A DNA stretch of 64,000 nucleotides from the NCBI GenBank assembly GCA_000149265.1, contig CH003416.1, positions 1,510,770-1,574,769 of the forward strand. Direction: 5' to 3'. A program made the position numbers and the translations under genes. Below the pieces are notes generated by a model, which ran no database searches, was not told the DNA's origin, and saw only the letters and a list, made by a program, of their open reading frames with translations. Positions 25,236 to 37,900 of this stretch are shown piece by piece (the stretch's first letter is position 1; the number at the start of each line of letters is the position of its first letter). The DNA comes from Ciona savignyi (Eukaryota > Chordata > Ascidiacea > Phlebobranchia > Cionidae).

Positions 25236-25764
25236 AATTGATTTTCATTTTTAAATTTATTTATTTTTTTGCTGAAATCATATTTTCAACAATGAAAAAT
25301 TACCTTTTTTAAAGTGATTATTCTGGTATTTCTTTGTTACACAAACCTATATAATGATTTGCTTATAATATTCAGTATAAAATAATATCATGTCTTTCAG
25401 ACTTTTTAACATAGTTTATTTACCCCAGTAAATAACTTGTTGTGCAATATTTAATTGTAAGGCTATTGTTGTTCCAATTTCAAATTCCTGGTGCAGAATT
25501 ATTTCACAAAACACGAGTTTGGTCATGGCTAATTTCACGGTATTTTTAAATCTCACTGTGAGACCAGGTAGTCTAGAAATTTCCATCCATTTATTGTGTC
25601 CTTGATACTCATCCAATAGTATTTACGGTGCTTTGTTACCGCAAATATAAAAGTATTGACATTCGTTTTCAATTGATTTTTATTCAGTTCTCAACAAACA
25701 GACAGCACAAGAAAATGACAATTTTTGACCAAATTACTGTATACGAGTCACAAAGACAACCCCA
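25236..25764. other. Convergent intergenic region between BLTP3 and GPN2
   Basis: The two genes face each other tail to tail with 529 bp between stop codons. An AATAAA for GPN2 is present on the minus strand at 25679-25684. I saw no canonical AATAAA just after the BLTP3 stop. The 66-codon minus frame at 25416-25616 is not recognised. Confidence 0.6.
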
Positions 25765-27822
25765 TCAGCTCATGTACTTTTCATGGCCAGCCCCAGATTT
25801 ATAAAACTGGAAATCCGCTCCTACAGCAGTTGATAGCAGTTTCTGGATGTTCCTTTCTTCCACTGTGCCAAAGCAGCAGCCATTAGCTTTGTCAATTTCC
25901 TTAAGCAAATTGAGCATGCTTTCTTTGTCCTGCACATCAAGTGTGCTAAATGACACTAGGCTGTAGTCTTCTATCACACTGCATAGTTTTCTGAAATCAA
26001 AAATAATTTGCCGACTTGCCGTTATAGAAAAAAAGCTTTAAGGTAAATTGGTATGTTATAAGAAGCATTTAAAACTGCAAAGGAACTCCGAAAATCATAT
26101 ATAGAAATACGATGTAAACCTTGCAACTTAATTGTGCTTTCATACAAATGTAGTAATTCCGACCAGACATTGCGTAACTCAGGTAAATTGAAGTACGTCT
26201 CAATCATACAACACACTGCAATAGCTCCAGTGAGTGTGAGAAGATCTAAAATTGCGAGTGTTTTACACCCATTTCATTTCTCCATTTATGATAATAAACA
26301 TGAATATCCTATCCTAATTCGACAAATTGTTTGACCTGGAACTTAAACTAAACCCAAAATGATTTAACAGGAAACAGTCATTGACATAATTTATTTTGCT
26401 ACTTACTGATTCAAACTGTGAAATTTCTTCATAAAAGGATCATCTTTGTCTGCTTCAAGCAATCTATTTAAATCCAGGACCTCAGTGTAATACTCCAAGT
26501 GGAAAGGAAACCTAAAGCATAATCATAAAATATATTACCAATACCATACTATAAATTATGTCAAGCCAGTTGGTTGATTAATGGCATGTTGAAGTTAATG
26601 TCCTTCATCATTTGACAGGTTGTTGGATTGAAACCAGCTGCTGGCTAGTTGGTGTTGTTAGATAAGGCACTTCATAGCAAATACAAAACCCAGTGCGAAA
26701 ATTCCAAACTGGATTAAACTAAAAGTGCAGTGAAGCTTTATTCTCATGGATTTAACAGAAATATTACATGTAGACATTTACTATAAAATATTGTCTTAAC
26801 TGGATATCTGGACATTTTACTTCCAGTTTATTTTTGATTATAGTTACAACTGAGAAAGCCAGATGTTACCCTAAAGCTAAAAAATTACTTTATAAAACAA
26901 GTATTTAGCTATATTTTATTTCATAGAAAAAGAAACTAATTTAAGATTTTGAAAACTTCATCCTATCAAAACATACTTTCCATATTCTTCGGCAATGTCC
27001 ATCTTAGACAATACATTGACGTGTGGCAAGCCGATGTGAAGCATTGTGGCTAAGGAAGTCAAGAGAACAGCAATAAACTTGCTGGCATCGGCGCAGTAGT
27101 GCGCGTCCACCAGATGAACAGCGGTCAGTCGTACTTCCACTTCCTTGCTGGTGAGATGGTCAAGAACTTCTTTCAACGCAGTGTGATGGGTATTAATCTC
27201 AACTTGGCCAGGGCAGTCAAATAAAAAGTACCTGAAAATGTGCAACATGGTATATGTAAACATCTGAATATTGCATTTTTTAATTAATAAGACTCTTAAG
27301 TCTTAACGGGATTAAAATCGCTGAAAGTCTCTTAATTGGTATCTGAAAATATAGACAAATTATATCTATTGCTTTGTTATTTAGTTTTGGATTGGTGTTC
27401 ACCAAGTAATTATACTAAAAAATATATTTATATCCCATTTTTTCTCTGATTAGTATGCATATTTGCATCTAACAGTGACAAATTACAAGGACAGCAAATA
27501 AGTTATTTGATTTTCTCTACCTGCCAGGAAATTTGTTCATTTGCTCGAGCAACCAATGCTTGTTAGTCCGGAGGTATTCCATGCAGTACAACAACCCTCC
27601 GTTTGGCCCAAGCGATAGATGCTTCATTACATCTTCCACTGTCACCAATTCATTTATATTTATATCGCAATCGTAGGGTATAAACTCATTTGCAGGATCG
27701 AGATTTACGACACAACATTCCCTGCCAATGGCCTTCATAAACTGCTGCATTCCATGGCAGAAAGTTGTTTTGCCGCTGCCCGGCGGCCCGATCACTAACT
27801 GTCCAAATGAGGTTTTTGACAT
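25765..27822 (-). CDS. GPN2: GPN-loop GTPase 2
   Basis: GPN2 belongs to the GPN1-3 GTPases needed for assembly and nuclear import of RNA polymerase II. Exons on the minus strand: 27822-27521, 27231-26977, 26511-26407, 25990-25765 (TGA); phases agree, giving 295 residues, close to the usual 310 or so. Walker A GPPGSGKT is at residues 12-19, the Gly-Pro-Asn loop at 72-74 (SLGPNGG), the G3 motif DCPGQVE near 106, and LSKMD serves as the base-recognition motif. The stretches [12 protein letters not shown] and IEDYSLVSF follow GPN2 rather than GPN1 or GPN3. The start is the first methionine, immediately before the GTPase fold. Only 66 bp separate this ATG from the EMC5 stop upstream, so it is probably the second cistron of an operon. 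Confidence 0.93.
26185..26315 (+). repeat. SINE 3' fragment
   Basis: TCATACAACACACTGCAATA, then AGCTCCAGTGAGTG and a tail ending ATGAATATCCTATCC, as in the full SINE copies. Lies in GPN2 intron 25991-26406. Confidence 0.6.
26618..26725 (+). repeat. SINE 5'/middle fragment
   Basis: GGTTGTTGGATTGAAACCAG, then GCTGGCTAGTTGG, AAGGCACTT and AACCCAGTG, a decayed version of the SINE head and body. Lies in GPN2 intron 26512-26976. Confidence 0.5.
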
Positions 27823-27888
27823 TTTCTTTTATTTAGTGTTTTCGAAATTTGAGTTTTTTATTTATTGTCTGCGATTTCACGATTGAAA
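27823..27888 (-). promoter_or_regulatory. Intercistronic spacer of EMC5-GPN2 with overlapping polyadenylation signals
   Basis: Read on the minus strand, the 66 bp hold AATAAATAAA (27857-27866), enough for 3' end formation of EMC5, and an AAAG close to the GPN2 ATG that could accept a spliced leader. There is little room for an independent promoter. The operon reading is inference. Confidence 0.5.
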
Positions 27889-28884
27889 TCACTGAAATTC
27901 AGCGAGGTTTTTGTAGAGGTATTTTCCTCTGTGCTCGAAACTGCAGAAGGAGAACCGGTTTCCGACAGTTTCGAATGACTTGCTTTTCATATCAGCATTA
28001 ACTTGGATGTCTTTGAACTCGCCAGAGACCATAAGAATGCCAACGGACGCCAGAAACAACCCGATTATGGATTGAAGAACGATCTGTAATGATTACAAAT
28101 TGAAATTGAATACTGCTGTTTGACTGCATGATTAGGGATAGATAACACCAATATTTTAAAATAATTATCATTGAATCTTTTAACGGAAATCCAATACACT
28201 AGAAACGTAAATATTATTTTATGGAAACGTAATTAATATATATCATTAAATAATTAAAATCCCAGATAGGCTGTATACATGCTGTATTAAGGCAGCCACC
28301 AAATAATTTCTGATTAAACAACAGTGCAAACCTAGTAAACAGGCAAAACCAACTCACATCCAGAGGTAATGAATAAAACTCTTGTTCAGTAAGTCGGACA
28401 AACGATCTATCTGCAAGTGAGAAAAAACTTTTTAAATTTTTTCTGGAATTTATTTTACAGTTGTAAAAACCCAAGTAGTAGATGTATATCTTTTCTCAGT
28501 ATCACAGTTTAATTTTTGGATTTTTTTAATAGCCAGTCTGGAGATCATGGTAATTTTGACAAGATCTTAAAAGTTACAGTAGAAAATTCTAAGTGCATTC
28601 ATGAAAATTGATATTACTTTTTTGATGTTTATTAGTTTGGAGTGCATTTTGTTATCTCGAGCAACGGTATGTCATGCCTTCTTGTTTAAACAATTAGAAA
28701 ATACACCCTAGGTCATCGCTAAACATGGCCAAAAGTACACTTTTTGTCACTTCATGTAAATATATAATAATCTAGAAAAGTAAAAAGCGTAAAAAACAGA
28801 CATACGTTGTGCCGCTGAAATTCCTGAATGAATCAAACAGCCGAATCCAAGTAGTATGAACAATTTAATGTACAATTTTGCCAT
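27889..28884 (-). CDS. EMC5: ER membrane protein complex subunit 5 (MMGT1)
   Basis: A subunit of the EMC, which inserts membrane-protein helices into the ER bilayer. Exons on the minus strand: 28884-28806, 28410-28358, 28083-27889 (TGA); phases agree, giving 108 residues against about 131 in human, with the C-terminal tail shorter. TM1 is at residues about 4-25 (LYIKLFILLGFGCLIHSG), the linker contains RSFVRLTEQEF, and TM2 is at about 45-63 (IVLQSIIGLFLASVGILMV) followed by SGEFKDI, a stretch I recognise from vertebrate MMGT1. The start is the first ATG in frame and fits the family N-terminus. It is followed after 66 bp by GPN2 in the same direction. Confidence 0.9.
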
Positions 28885-29141
28885 TTTACTTTCTATAAGA
28901 CATAGCTATGCTGAAACATTTATTACATAATTGTAATTATATAAATTTTATATTAAAAACCATTGTCGAATTGTAGATAAACAAAACACTACGGTAAAAC
29001 AAAGCAAAATCAACTGTGGGAACTTGATTTCTTCAAGAAAAGCCGATCAGCATGAAACATGAACTACCAAAAAATTATGTTGAGTCATGGATGTTAAGCA
29101 GATAAGATGAAAATATTGTTGCTGTCGGGGACAAAATGTTT

Positions 29142-30033
29142 TTAACCCTTTAGAAACGATAAGACCAAATTTGGCTTTTTTGACATGTGCTCATTCAAAA
29201 TAAAAAATCTCCAAAATTTCTTATCCAAACTGCTAAAGTTTGGTCTCTTTGGAAAGCTATATGATATATCTTTTGAAAAATACAAAAATAAACATAACTT
29301 TGCATTTGAAATTTTTAAGTAAAGTTTAGTTGAATTTTATTACTTTTTTTAGTCTAATTTTGAGGGGGAAGTCTCACAAAAAAACGTTTTTTGCTAATAC
29401 TACGCCCAAAATGTGCGTTTCATTTAATGTCTCTATGGCAGTAGAATCAGTTTCGCTTTTTGGGATGTCCCGGATGTGATCTTACCTGTTTTTTTTTTCA
29501 TTTTGGGGGGGTTTTGAGTATCTTTATAGTTATAGTCGCAATTTGGTTCAAACACTTCATTTATAGTTTATTTCAAAGAAAATTAGTAAGAAAAAGAATT
29601 GTGGACTTTATAGTAATCTAAATTTCTATTCTAACATTTCTTATAATAAAAAAAACGAAAAAAAACTTTGGGATGGGTGGACCTGTAACATGAAATTAGT
29701 GACGTAATATTATTTTGATGACGTCATAAAACCAAAAGGTATAACATAATTGTAGGAAATTTGTGTTTGAGTAACTTTGTAAAAGTAAGTTAGACTCTAT
29801 TGTAAACAAATCAAAAACTACAACATTGTATAAGAAAGAATATGACGTGGACGCAAAGATAGTGACGTCATCAAAAAATAAAAATTTTAGAAATTTTGGA
29901 AATTTTATTTCGAACAACTCTAGTGTTGAACATTTTGCTCTAACTATAACACGAGAGGCGCTAGAGAACTACAAAGCGGACTCGGTCAAAACACGCAAAC
30001 TGCGCAAAAACAATCTCGTTTCTAAAGGGTTAA
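29142..30033. mobile_element. TTAA-flanked non-autonomous DNA element (piggyBac-like), copy 3
   Basis: TTAA at 29142-29145 and 30030-30033, with perfect inner inverted termini CCCTTTAGAAACGA (right end read inversely). The interior resembles copy 2: TTGGAAAGC followed by ATCTTTTGAAA and ACATAAC blocks on the left, and GAAATTTTATTTCGAACAAC (copy 2 has a closely similar stretch) on the right. It carries TGACGTCA palindromes. No transposase frame. It starts about 260 bp upstream of the EMC5 ATG. Confidence 0.8.
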
Positions 30034-31254
30034 ACCAAATTTTTATTCATTCGTATTTTTCAAGTACAGGACAAATTCAATATAAAATGGAACAAATTAT
30101 TTAGTTTTATAAAATAAAACCCTTTTTGATCGTTAAAAACATTTACTTTTTAATCCATCTCAGACAATCAGACCTTCGACCTGCCATTTCTTTTTTCATT
30201 GTTCTTCATGTTTATATTCGGTAAAGCGTAACAGTGTGACGACACAAGGTGTATTGTGAAGTAAATCACAGGTAACGTAGTATTGTCCTCCGATAATTAA
30301 GATTATAATGTGAATTGTTGTGTGTGGATTATTTTACTTAATGCCTCTGGCTTAATAATTTCGCAGTGCCAATTTTACTTATCTCTTTTAACGTTATGAG
30401 TTGAGGTTTGTTGGTAGAGGACTATAGTAAGCTACACTCGTCTCTTTATTTTTTTATACATTAGCTCTAGTATAAAGTTATTTAATTATTTTTATAAGTG
30501 CATTGGCTGGTGGGCTTATTTCTGATGTTTTATTTGTTGTACCTTTTAAAATTGAACTTACATTAGATTGGGATACGGATGGCTGCCTATATCTACACAG
30601 GAAAATATATACAATATTCATGTTTTATTCACGTGAAATCGTGAATGGGAAAAGCAAGGTGTGTTATCATATGTGCAATCATCATATTGTCTCGCAACTA
30701 CCGTCAAGTTATTAGAGCTACTGTAGTGTGGTGTATATTTTTAGATGTTCATATTCGAATTTAGTAATACCACCAACTAGTTTCGATCCTGCATCATTTC
30801 TGCTGAAAGGCATCACTGTAACCCACCAAGCTATTGTAATGGGTAAGGGTAAGTGTTACATTTCGATCCTAACAGATAAAGAAATCACGCTAGTATTTAT
30901 ACACATTATCTGAATTTATAGGGCTATATCAAAAATCTAAATTGATTTATTTTTTCCTACTTGTTCATTGCATCACTTTGTTCAGATAAGTTTTCCAAAT
31001 GCTCCCAATTGACCGATGCTGGTACATTTAATTTTATGTTATACTATAAGGGGCAACAGGCTCTGTTATCATTTGGTCTTTTATTTGCTTATTGGTATTC
31101 TTTTCATGTGTAATGTGTCGCTTAAGTAAGGGTAAAAAAAAGTAGCAGACTGAAGCGGCAGCTCTTTATTTGCAGTAACGTCATAGGAAAAGAAACTCGT
31201 TACACAAACCCAAAGCGACGGGCACAAAAAGCACATGAAAAAGGCAATGCGTAA

Positions 31255-31262
31255 TGACGTCA
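31255..31262. promoter_or_regulatory. CRE-like palindrome TGACGTCA
   Basis: A perfect 8-bp CREB/ATF-type palindrome about 680 bp upstream of the distal SUCO start codon, with an AACGTCAT half-site about 80 bp before it. Function not shown. Confidence 0.3.
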
Positions 31263-31938
31263 CACATTATGTAAAATAGATGACGGGAGGTCGCTACAAG
31301 ACACAACTTCTACTGTATTAATTGAATTATTATTGCATGTTGCTATTAATTTAAAAGAAAGTACTACAAAAGTACTGGCACCACCTAAATAGTCTGTTAC
31401 ATTTTTTTCCTCTATGTAGTGTGGGGTCCTGCTTTCTACCTAAAAACTAGTATCAAGTGTCTAAATTATAGATTTATATTGAAAGTTTACTGTCAAGGAC
31501 TCTATCAGTTAAAAAAGTATAAAACCCAACAACTGACCATGTCATTTTGCAATATAGTTTTATGACATTTTTCCAAGCACAATATTGATAAAATCTGTCA
31601 ACGTTTTCCTTCAACCTGTTGATATATTGATCATTCAATCATGCCATTCTCCCTCCTATCAGTCTTTAACATTTACTACAACTTGCCTGCTACATTGTAA
31701 ATTAAATTACTAATCATCACCTGTCAATATTCAAGCATCAAAAGATGCAATTCTCTTAAACGTCGATGCAGTGTCAATTGTCACACAGGTATTGCGTAAC
31801 GCACTGTATAAATAACTACATCAATATGTTTACCATAAATTTATTGTTCTTCTGCATAATAAGATGTTAAATATGCTGGTGATTACTAGGTAAATGAATT
31901 GTAAATTACACAACTGTACAAAGTGAATCTACAAGAGG

Positions 31939-34900
31939 ATGCCAAGATACGTTCGAATTTTCCTGATGGGAATTATTTTAATTCTGGGATCGCAAAGGTA
32001 TGTAACTTTTATGAAAAATATTTATCTTAATATAAGTTTTTTTTTTTAATTATGTGATATTTATACAGTAAAATGTTTTACATTATAGCCTATGGCTGTT
32101 TTAAAAGAATCTATCGATATGACATAAATATTTAGATAGTGACCAGTACTTTTCTAGGAACATGACCTGCCTATTAAATCCCTTAAACCAGCAGTTAGTA
32201 TAAATTCTTTATTATAGAAATTCGTGGCACATAGTGATTATTCATTTCAGAATTGTCTAGCCGACTATGTATTAATTGTATATATCCGCATAATTGGTAA
32301 TTATTGTATGCACCCAATACAAACGTGTTTATAATAGTATGCAAACAAAGTTTCATAGCTCATGTACTATAATGCAATGCACGAATATAATATACATACT
32401 GTATGTTTATCAGTTTTATTGGATTTTTACTAAGGTGTAACTGTTGTTCACATTGGTATGTGCTTGCCTTACTAAACTAACCTTTTCCTTTTTATTCTTT
32501 TTAAATAGACACCAAGCTGAAAATATCCCAAAGAATGGAACAAAGACTCCACAAATAAATGAACAAAATCCGGACAACAACAAATCTGAGAAAGAACAAC
32601 AATCAAACACAAATTCTGTTGAAACTAAAAAGGACATTAATTCAAACAGTGACGCTAACTTAAAAAACAATTCAGAACTTTCAAAGCAAGATACAAGTAA
32701 ACAAACTGAACAGATAAACACAGTAAAGTTGGAAGAAAAGAAGGAAGTTTCCCACATTGATGATTTGCCAAAAATAATGGAAAACGTTGCAAACATTTCG
32801 GAAACAATTTCAGAAAGCTTCGAATCCACGAACCAAATTGATGACAAAAATAGAAATCCAATCGCACTGGATCTTCCAATAAAAGATGAGGTTGAAGAAA
32901 ATGAAGGACATGTAATAAGAAATGGCGATGAATTAGAAAGTAATGATAAAAATGTCACAACAGAAGATATAAAAGTGGAAGATAAAGACGTGGTCCCGGC
33001 ACTAGAGGTAAGCACATCATATATGCATTGATTCTCTGGATACTGGCATAAAACATTTCAGTTTTGACCGACTATTTTCAACAAAATATCAGTTTTTAGG
33101 GCAATATAATATGTTATTGTACAGCATAACACAGTTAGGAGTGTGGTATGGTTTTGTGTTGGTATTTTATATAATTTATCGCTGTTTTAAGTAGATTATA
33201 GCAAAATTAACACTATGAAAAGTGATTATTTATTTATTTTATTTAACATAGAAATACTTCTAAAATTTTCCTAAAAAAAATTCTTGGACTAGCTGTGGGT
33301 TGTGTTATTAGGGTGGCAGGGTTGGTGTGCCACAACATAAATTTATTCTTCAGCCCTCGAAAAGCCGATTTCCTTTTATTGTCAGTTATGGTTTAAACAC
33401 GATTACATGGTTACACTTCCATTTCGCACAACCTAAAATTTCAAACTTACGCCGCCTGACAACTTCTGATTATGCCAATATACCTTTAGTTAAGTAGATA
33501 AAAGCTTGACTGCTTGACTGAATAAAATAAAGCTTTTTTATGCAAACATTGTGATGGAGACAAGGCTGAATGTGGTTTTGCTGGTTTATTTGTTCAGGTT
33601 TAATTTGTAGTCCAGTGATCAGATGGTACAAATATATCACTGTGGTCAAAGTTCACAGTACCTACCTGCAGAGAATTACTCTTTAACCTCAAATTGATGT
33701 TGATATCTTTATGCAATACCGGACTTAGACAATGGACCTTGTACTATTTAAACATATATTTCCCAACAACTCTATTTGCATTAATGAAGAGTGGAATGTA
33801 ATAGTAAGAAGAGTCCATTGTTAATATTTAACCTGGTTAACAGTGTTTCCTACTAAAAGGTACCTAGTGATGCCTATTAATAATGAAAATCCTTTCTATT
33901 TGAATTTGTTTACCCCAAGCTTTATTATGTATATATCGGATAAAATGTTATATATTATTAAAAAAACAAAAAATATTTGGGAACACTGTTTAATTTCCTC
34001 CAGTGTGTACATCTTGTCCAGGATGCAGTCCAGCAACTGTGATAGGCTGGTTTGACAGGTCTTGATAATATCATCTGTTTTGGTCAAATTTATATGGTGT
34101 TATGGACAGAATTCCGGTACCAGTATACAATGGTAACTAGTCTTTCCATAGTAATTTTTTGATGTACAGTCAAGCTGTAGTACCGGTATACTTTATCTTA
34201 CTTAAAACGTTTCTTGAGTGTGGGTGGACGTTCTCTTTGATGGTAATAGTTGATTTTAGTTTCTATGCCTAGTTTCATTTTACTTAATTAAAAACAAAGC
34301 TTTTTAGGATATTAAATAAAGGTTGTGGTACCTATAGCTGAAAACATGTGTAATGATTTAAAATCATTTTTAAGAGTTTATACGAGTTAGTCTAAGTATA
34401 TTTTTAAACATATTGGTACACTATGTTACAGAGTTATTTATTTAAAAATGAAACACTGTTGAATGTCCAAAAAGGAGTTTTACTGTTTATAATATATTAA
34501 TTAGTAAGAAAAGTTGCTTGGATTTAACTGACAATTAACATTTAGCAATATAAGGGCATTGACAGCAAATACATGCATATGGTGCCTAGGTTTACTAGAA
34601 TAGATATAACAGGCGGTAGCAGTATGTACCGTATATTTATGGAGTAGAGTAATACTAGTAAAAGAAAGTGTATGTGTGTTTCTATATAAATAAATATATT
34701 TGTGAATATCCAAAACATTCTATGCTCTGTTTTAACTAGCTTTGTCAAGTGAACCAATTTATAATCTTGAAACTCCTACTGTTATGTTTAATGTAGCATA
34801 ACATGTTACACCATATTGATATGATGGTATGTAGAATCATGTAACTGTAAATGATTTGACCAAATATACTGCCTCAGCATTATGTATATACGAGTACGCT

Positions 34901-37900
34901 TAATTATTAAGTACACTGACTGATTTCAGGTTATGCTCTTGTACTATGATCAGCCAGTCAACTCATGATTGATTCATTCTTTCCGTGAATTAAATTCAAC
35001 ATCTATCATACCAATCTGTAATTCAGTACAACAGTCAGAGGTTGCATTCATAACAGCTTACCGAGTAACGCAGCACAAATTATAAAATCAAGAGCAGCCA
35101 CATTTATTTAGTTCGCAGGTATTAGCTTATAACAGGCATATAATATATCTGACACGTGTGTGTTTGTTTTTCTGATTTGTTACAATGCAGTTTAATAAAA
35201 AGAATTAACGTAGTGCGTAAAATGCCAGTATTGGTAACTTATTTATTTAGTTATATTAATTTTTAATGACAAGGCATTTTGTTATGTTACAGAAAAAGGG
35301 TTTATATAGGAAGTATTGAGTTACAAGTAAACTGTTTTATTATTTTACCCATTAGGTATGCCGTATGTGGTTGAAAAAAATTATTTATTATTTTGTATAA
35401 TATATCCTATGTGATGGTTATTAGAGAGCCAATTTCTATTTTATTAGAATTCCCCCTAATACAACATAACGTCACTAAACTACTATAACTATTTCTAGGT
35501 AAATTCCTTGATCCTATTTACATAGTCCTGCGATTACGTCGTATAGATCCCTGCGTGGCCAATGATGGTTGGCCAAGTATTATGTCGTGTCATTGGTAGT
35601 TCTATCAGTAAAGTTCAGTGAACTCGATTTCGGGTAGATCGGCTACCTTTTATAAATACGAAATACATTATTTGTAGCTAAAAACAATTAAATAATATGT
35701 TGCGTCCTAATTTTGTGGTGTAATAAAATATGAATGATACCACCAAAGCTTATAATCAACTATTAACACAAACGGCATTATTTTCAAAATATATTATTCA
35801 TGTATAAATTATAATATATAATATAATGTAGGTGACAGTATCGGTAAGGATAATTCAATGCCCATACATATTTTGTCATTATATATTGGACAAACATTTA
35901 TAGATATTAGGCCTATTCTGCGATTTTGTATCCTTATTTAATGTTTGATTGTTGGTTAAGCACACTTAGCCAAGTGGCAATCTGAGGCTATTATTATTGC
36001 GCAATACAACCTCTGTCCGTATATCACTACCTATGTCTCCATATCACTACCAAGAACCTGACACCGATTCTAAACTTTTGACAGTTTTATAAATACAAAC
36101 CAAGCCTTGGGGCCTTTCACTTTTGTCTGTACCGTATCTATTTTCTATCATAATATTTGTGACTTAACCTGGGCCGGAAAAATCCTTTTAAATAATGTGT
36201 TTTTTTTAAAGTGATAAAATGAGAATTGAGTGATAAAACTGAACAAAAATGACATTTTTACATACACTTTGTTCCATCATCAGACTTAACACTTCTTATC
36301 TAGTAATAAATATAAATAAATCAGGTACTATAGTTTTTTAAATACCGGTTTTTCCTATTTATGACAGCGTCGTTAAAGAAATGTGGTAATCATAAGATTA
36401 ACTAGTAATTATGTCCGGATTAATATTTTGTGGTTTTCCTCTTTCCAGATACGACAATTATTCGGTATAATAACATAGCTCAACATTGTTAAATTGTAAT
36501 TATTGATTTAATTCTTCCTGATTTTCCTGAAAATCCTATTTGTCCTTCATTTTTTGCATTATCCATTTAATACTAGAGTTTGACGAAAGCCATGGCGGTG
36601 ATATATATAATTTGAACCGGTGCAATATAAAACACACATGTATTTTTTTTTAAAGTTTAGCATACCTGAATGTTAACTTGGATAATCAAAGACCGAAGTT
36701 TTCAGTATGTCGGTGTGAGGGAGTGTTTGTTAATAGGTGGATAGAGTAGACATATACCTGCTTAATGGGTGGCGTACTATCAATCGACTTGCGCAATAAA
36801 ACTCCCATCCAAGACCAGGATATCCTGATTTTCGTTATTTTATTTATCTGCCACTATTTACACACAAATCTCGAAAAAAGATTTTGTTCAAATAACTGTC
36901 CCAGTATAACAAACATGGATATGTTCAATCAAAAGTAACCCATACCGTTACCGGTACCTAAATTCGCGGGTATCATAATATATATACTTAATCTAGATAC
37001 ATATTCAGAAATCAGTGGAATTGTTTTAATAATATAAAATATATATTTTGTGGGAAGGCTAAAATATATTGTGTAAAGGTAATGGTAGTCTAGTTCCAGT
37101 ATTTAGAAGGCAAAGCAATTTTTACAGTATAGTGAATATGCCAGTGCAAGTATATACCGGTATATTAAAATTGTATTAAAAAAAAAACTCTATGTTACTA
37201 TTTGCGAAAACAATATCTGGTATTTAGGAAATTTAATTAATCCGCTAGTGATCCAAAGCCAGTATTATGAAAAACAGTATCGTGTATTATTCTGACCATT
37301 TACTGCTGTTATATGTACACTGACTGGTAGCTAACATTCCTATTAAGAGTATGTACCTATATTTTTGACTCGATTTAATATTAAAAAATGTGATCATAAA
37401 AAAGAATGTAAGATTATGTGTATTGTACGATTGGCAAATTCTGGTAATGTTAAAAATTTGAAAGAAAAGGTTCATTCTCCTACAGCCAGCTTTGCACTAT
37501 TGTCATTAGGTAGATGGCAGCAGAACTAAAACACTCTCCTATAATGATCAAGTTACCAAACAGGGAAATCCAGACATATGGTTAATAGGAGAAAACATTC
37601 AATGATACAATATAGGGGAGAGAATATTTTCTTTATTAACGTCAGTAATGACACTTTGTAGAGTTCTAGATGTATAATCATAAGCTTTGTGTATAGTAAG
37701 AATATCAGGTTCTTTTGTTGTTTAGCATTCCTTGTATAATATTTTATTTATGTAGTATTGGAATACTAGTCCTGTAAGTGAATTGATTTTGTTTTTTTAG
37801 CATGTCTTCCTAAAGTGCAGCAATATGTCATGTATGTATAACAGAATCAGTGCATATATACATATGCAAGGTGTTCTAGTAACAGTTGGACTGTTGTTAG

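Larger units (their letters stand above)
28885..31938. other. Intergenic region between EMC5 (minus) and SUCO (plus)
   Basis: Divergent gene starts lie on either side. It contains the TTAA element at 29142-30033 and a palindromic TGACGTCA at 31255-31262. The short open frames at 30503, 30728 and 31081 are not recognised. The core promoters of EMC5 and of the upstream SUCO first exon should lie here, but I cannot point to a TATA box with confidence. Confidence 0.5.

Noticed and set aside
32416-33015. 199-codon minus-strand frame
   Set aside because: Antisense shadow of the acidic Asn/Glu/Lys-rich SUCO exon 32509-33007.
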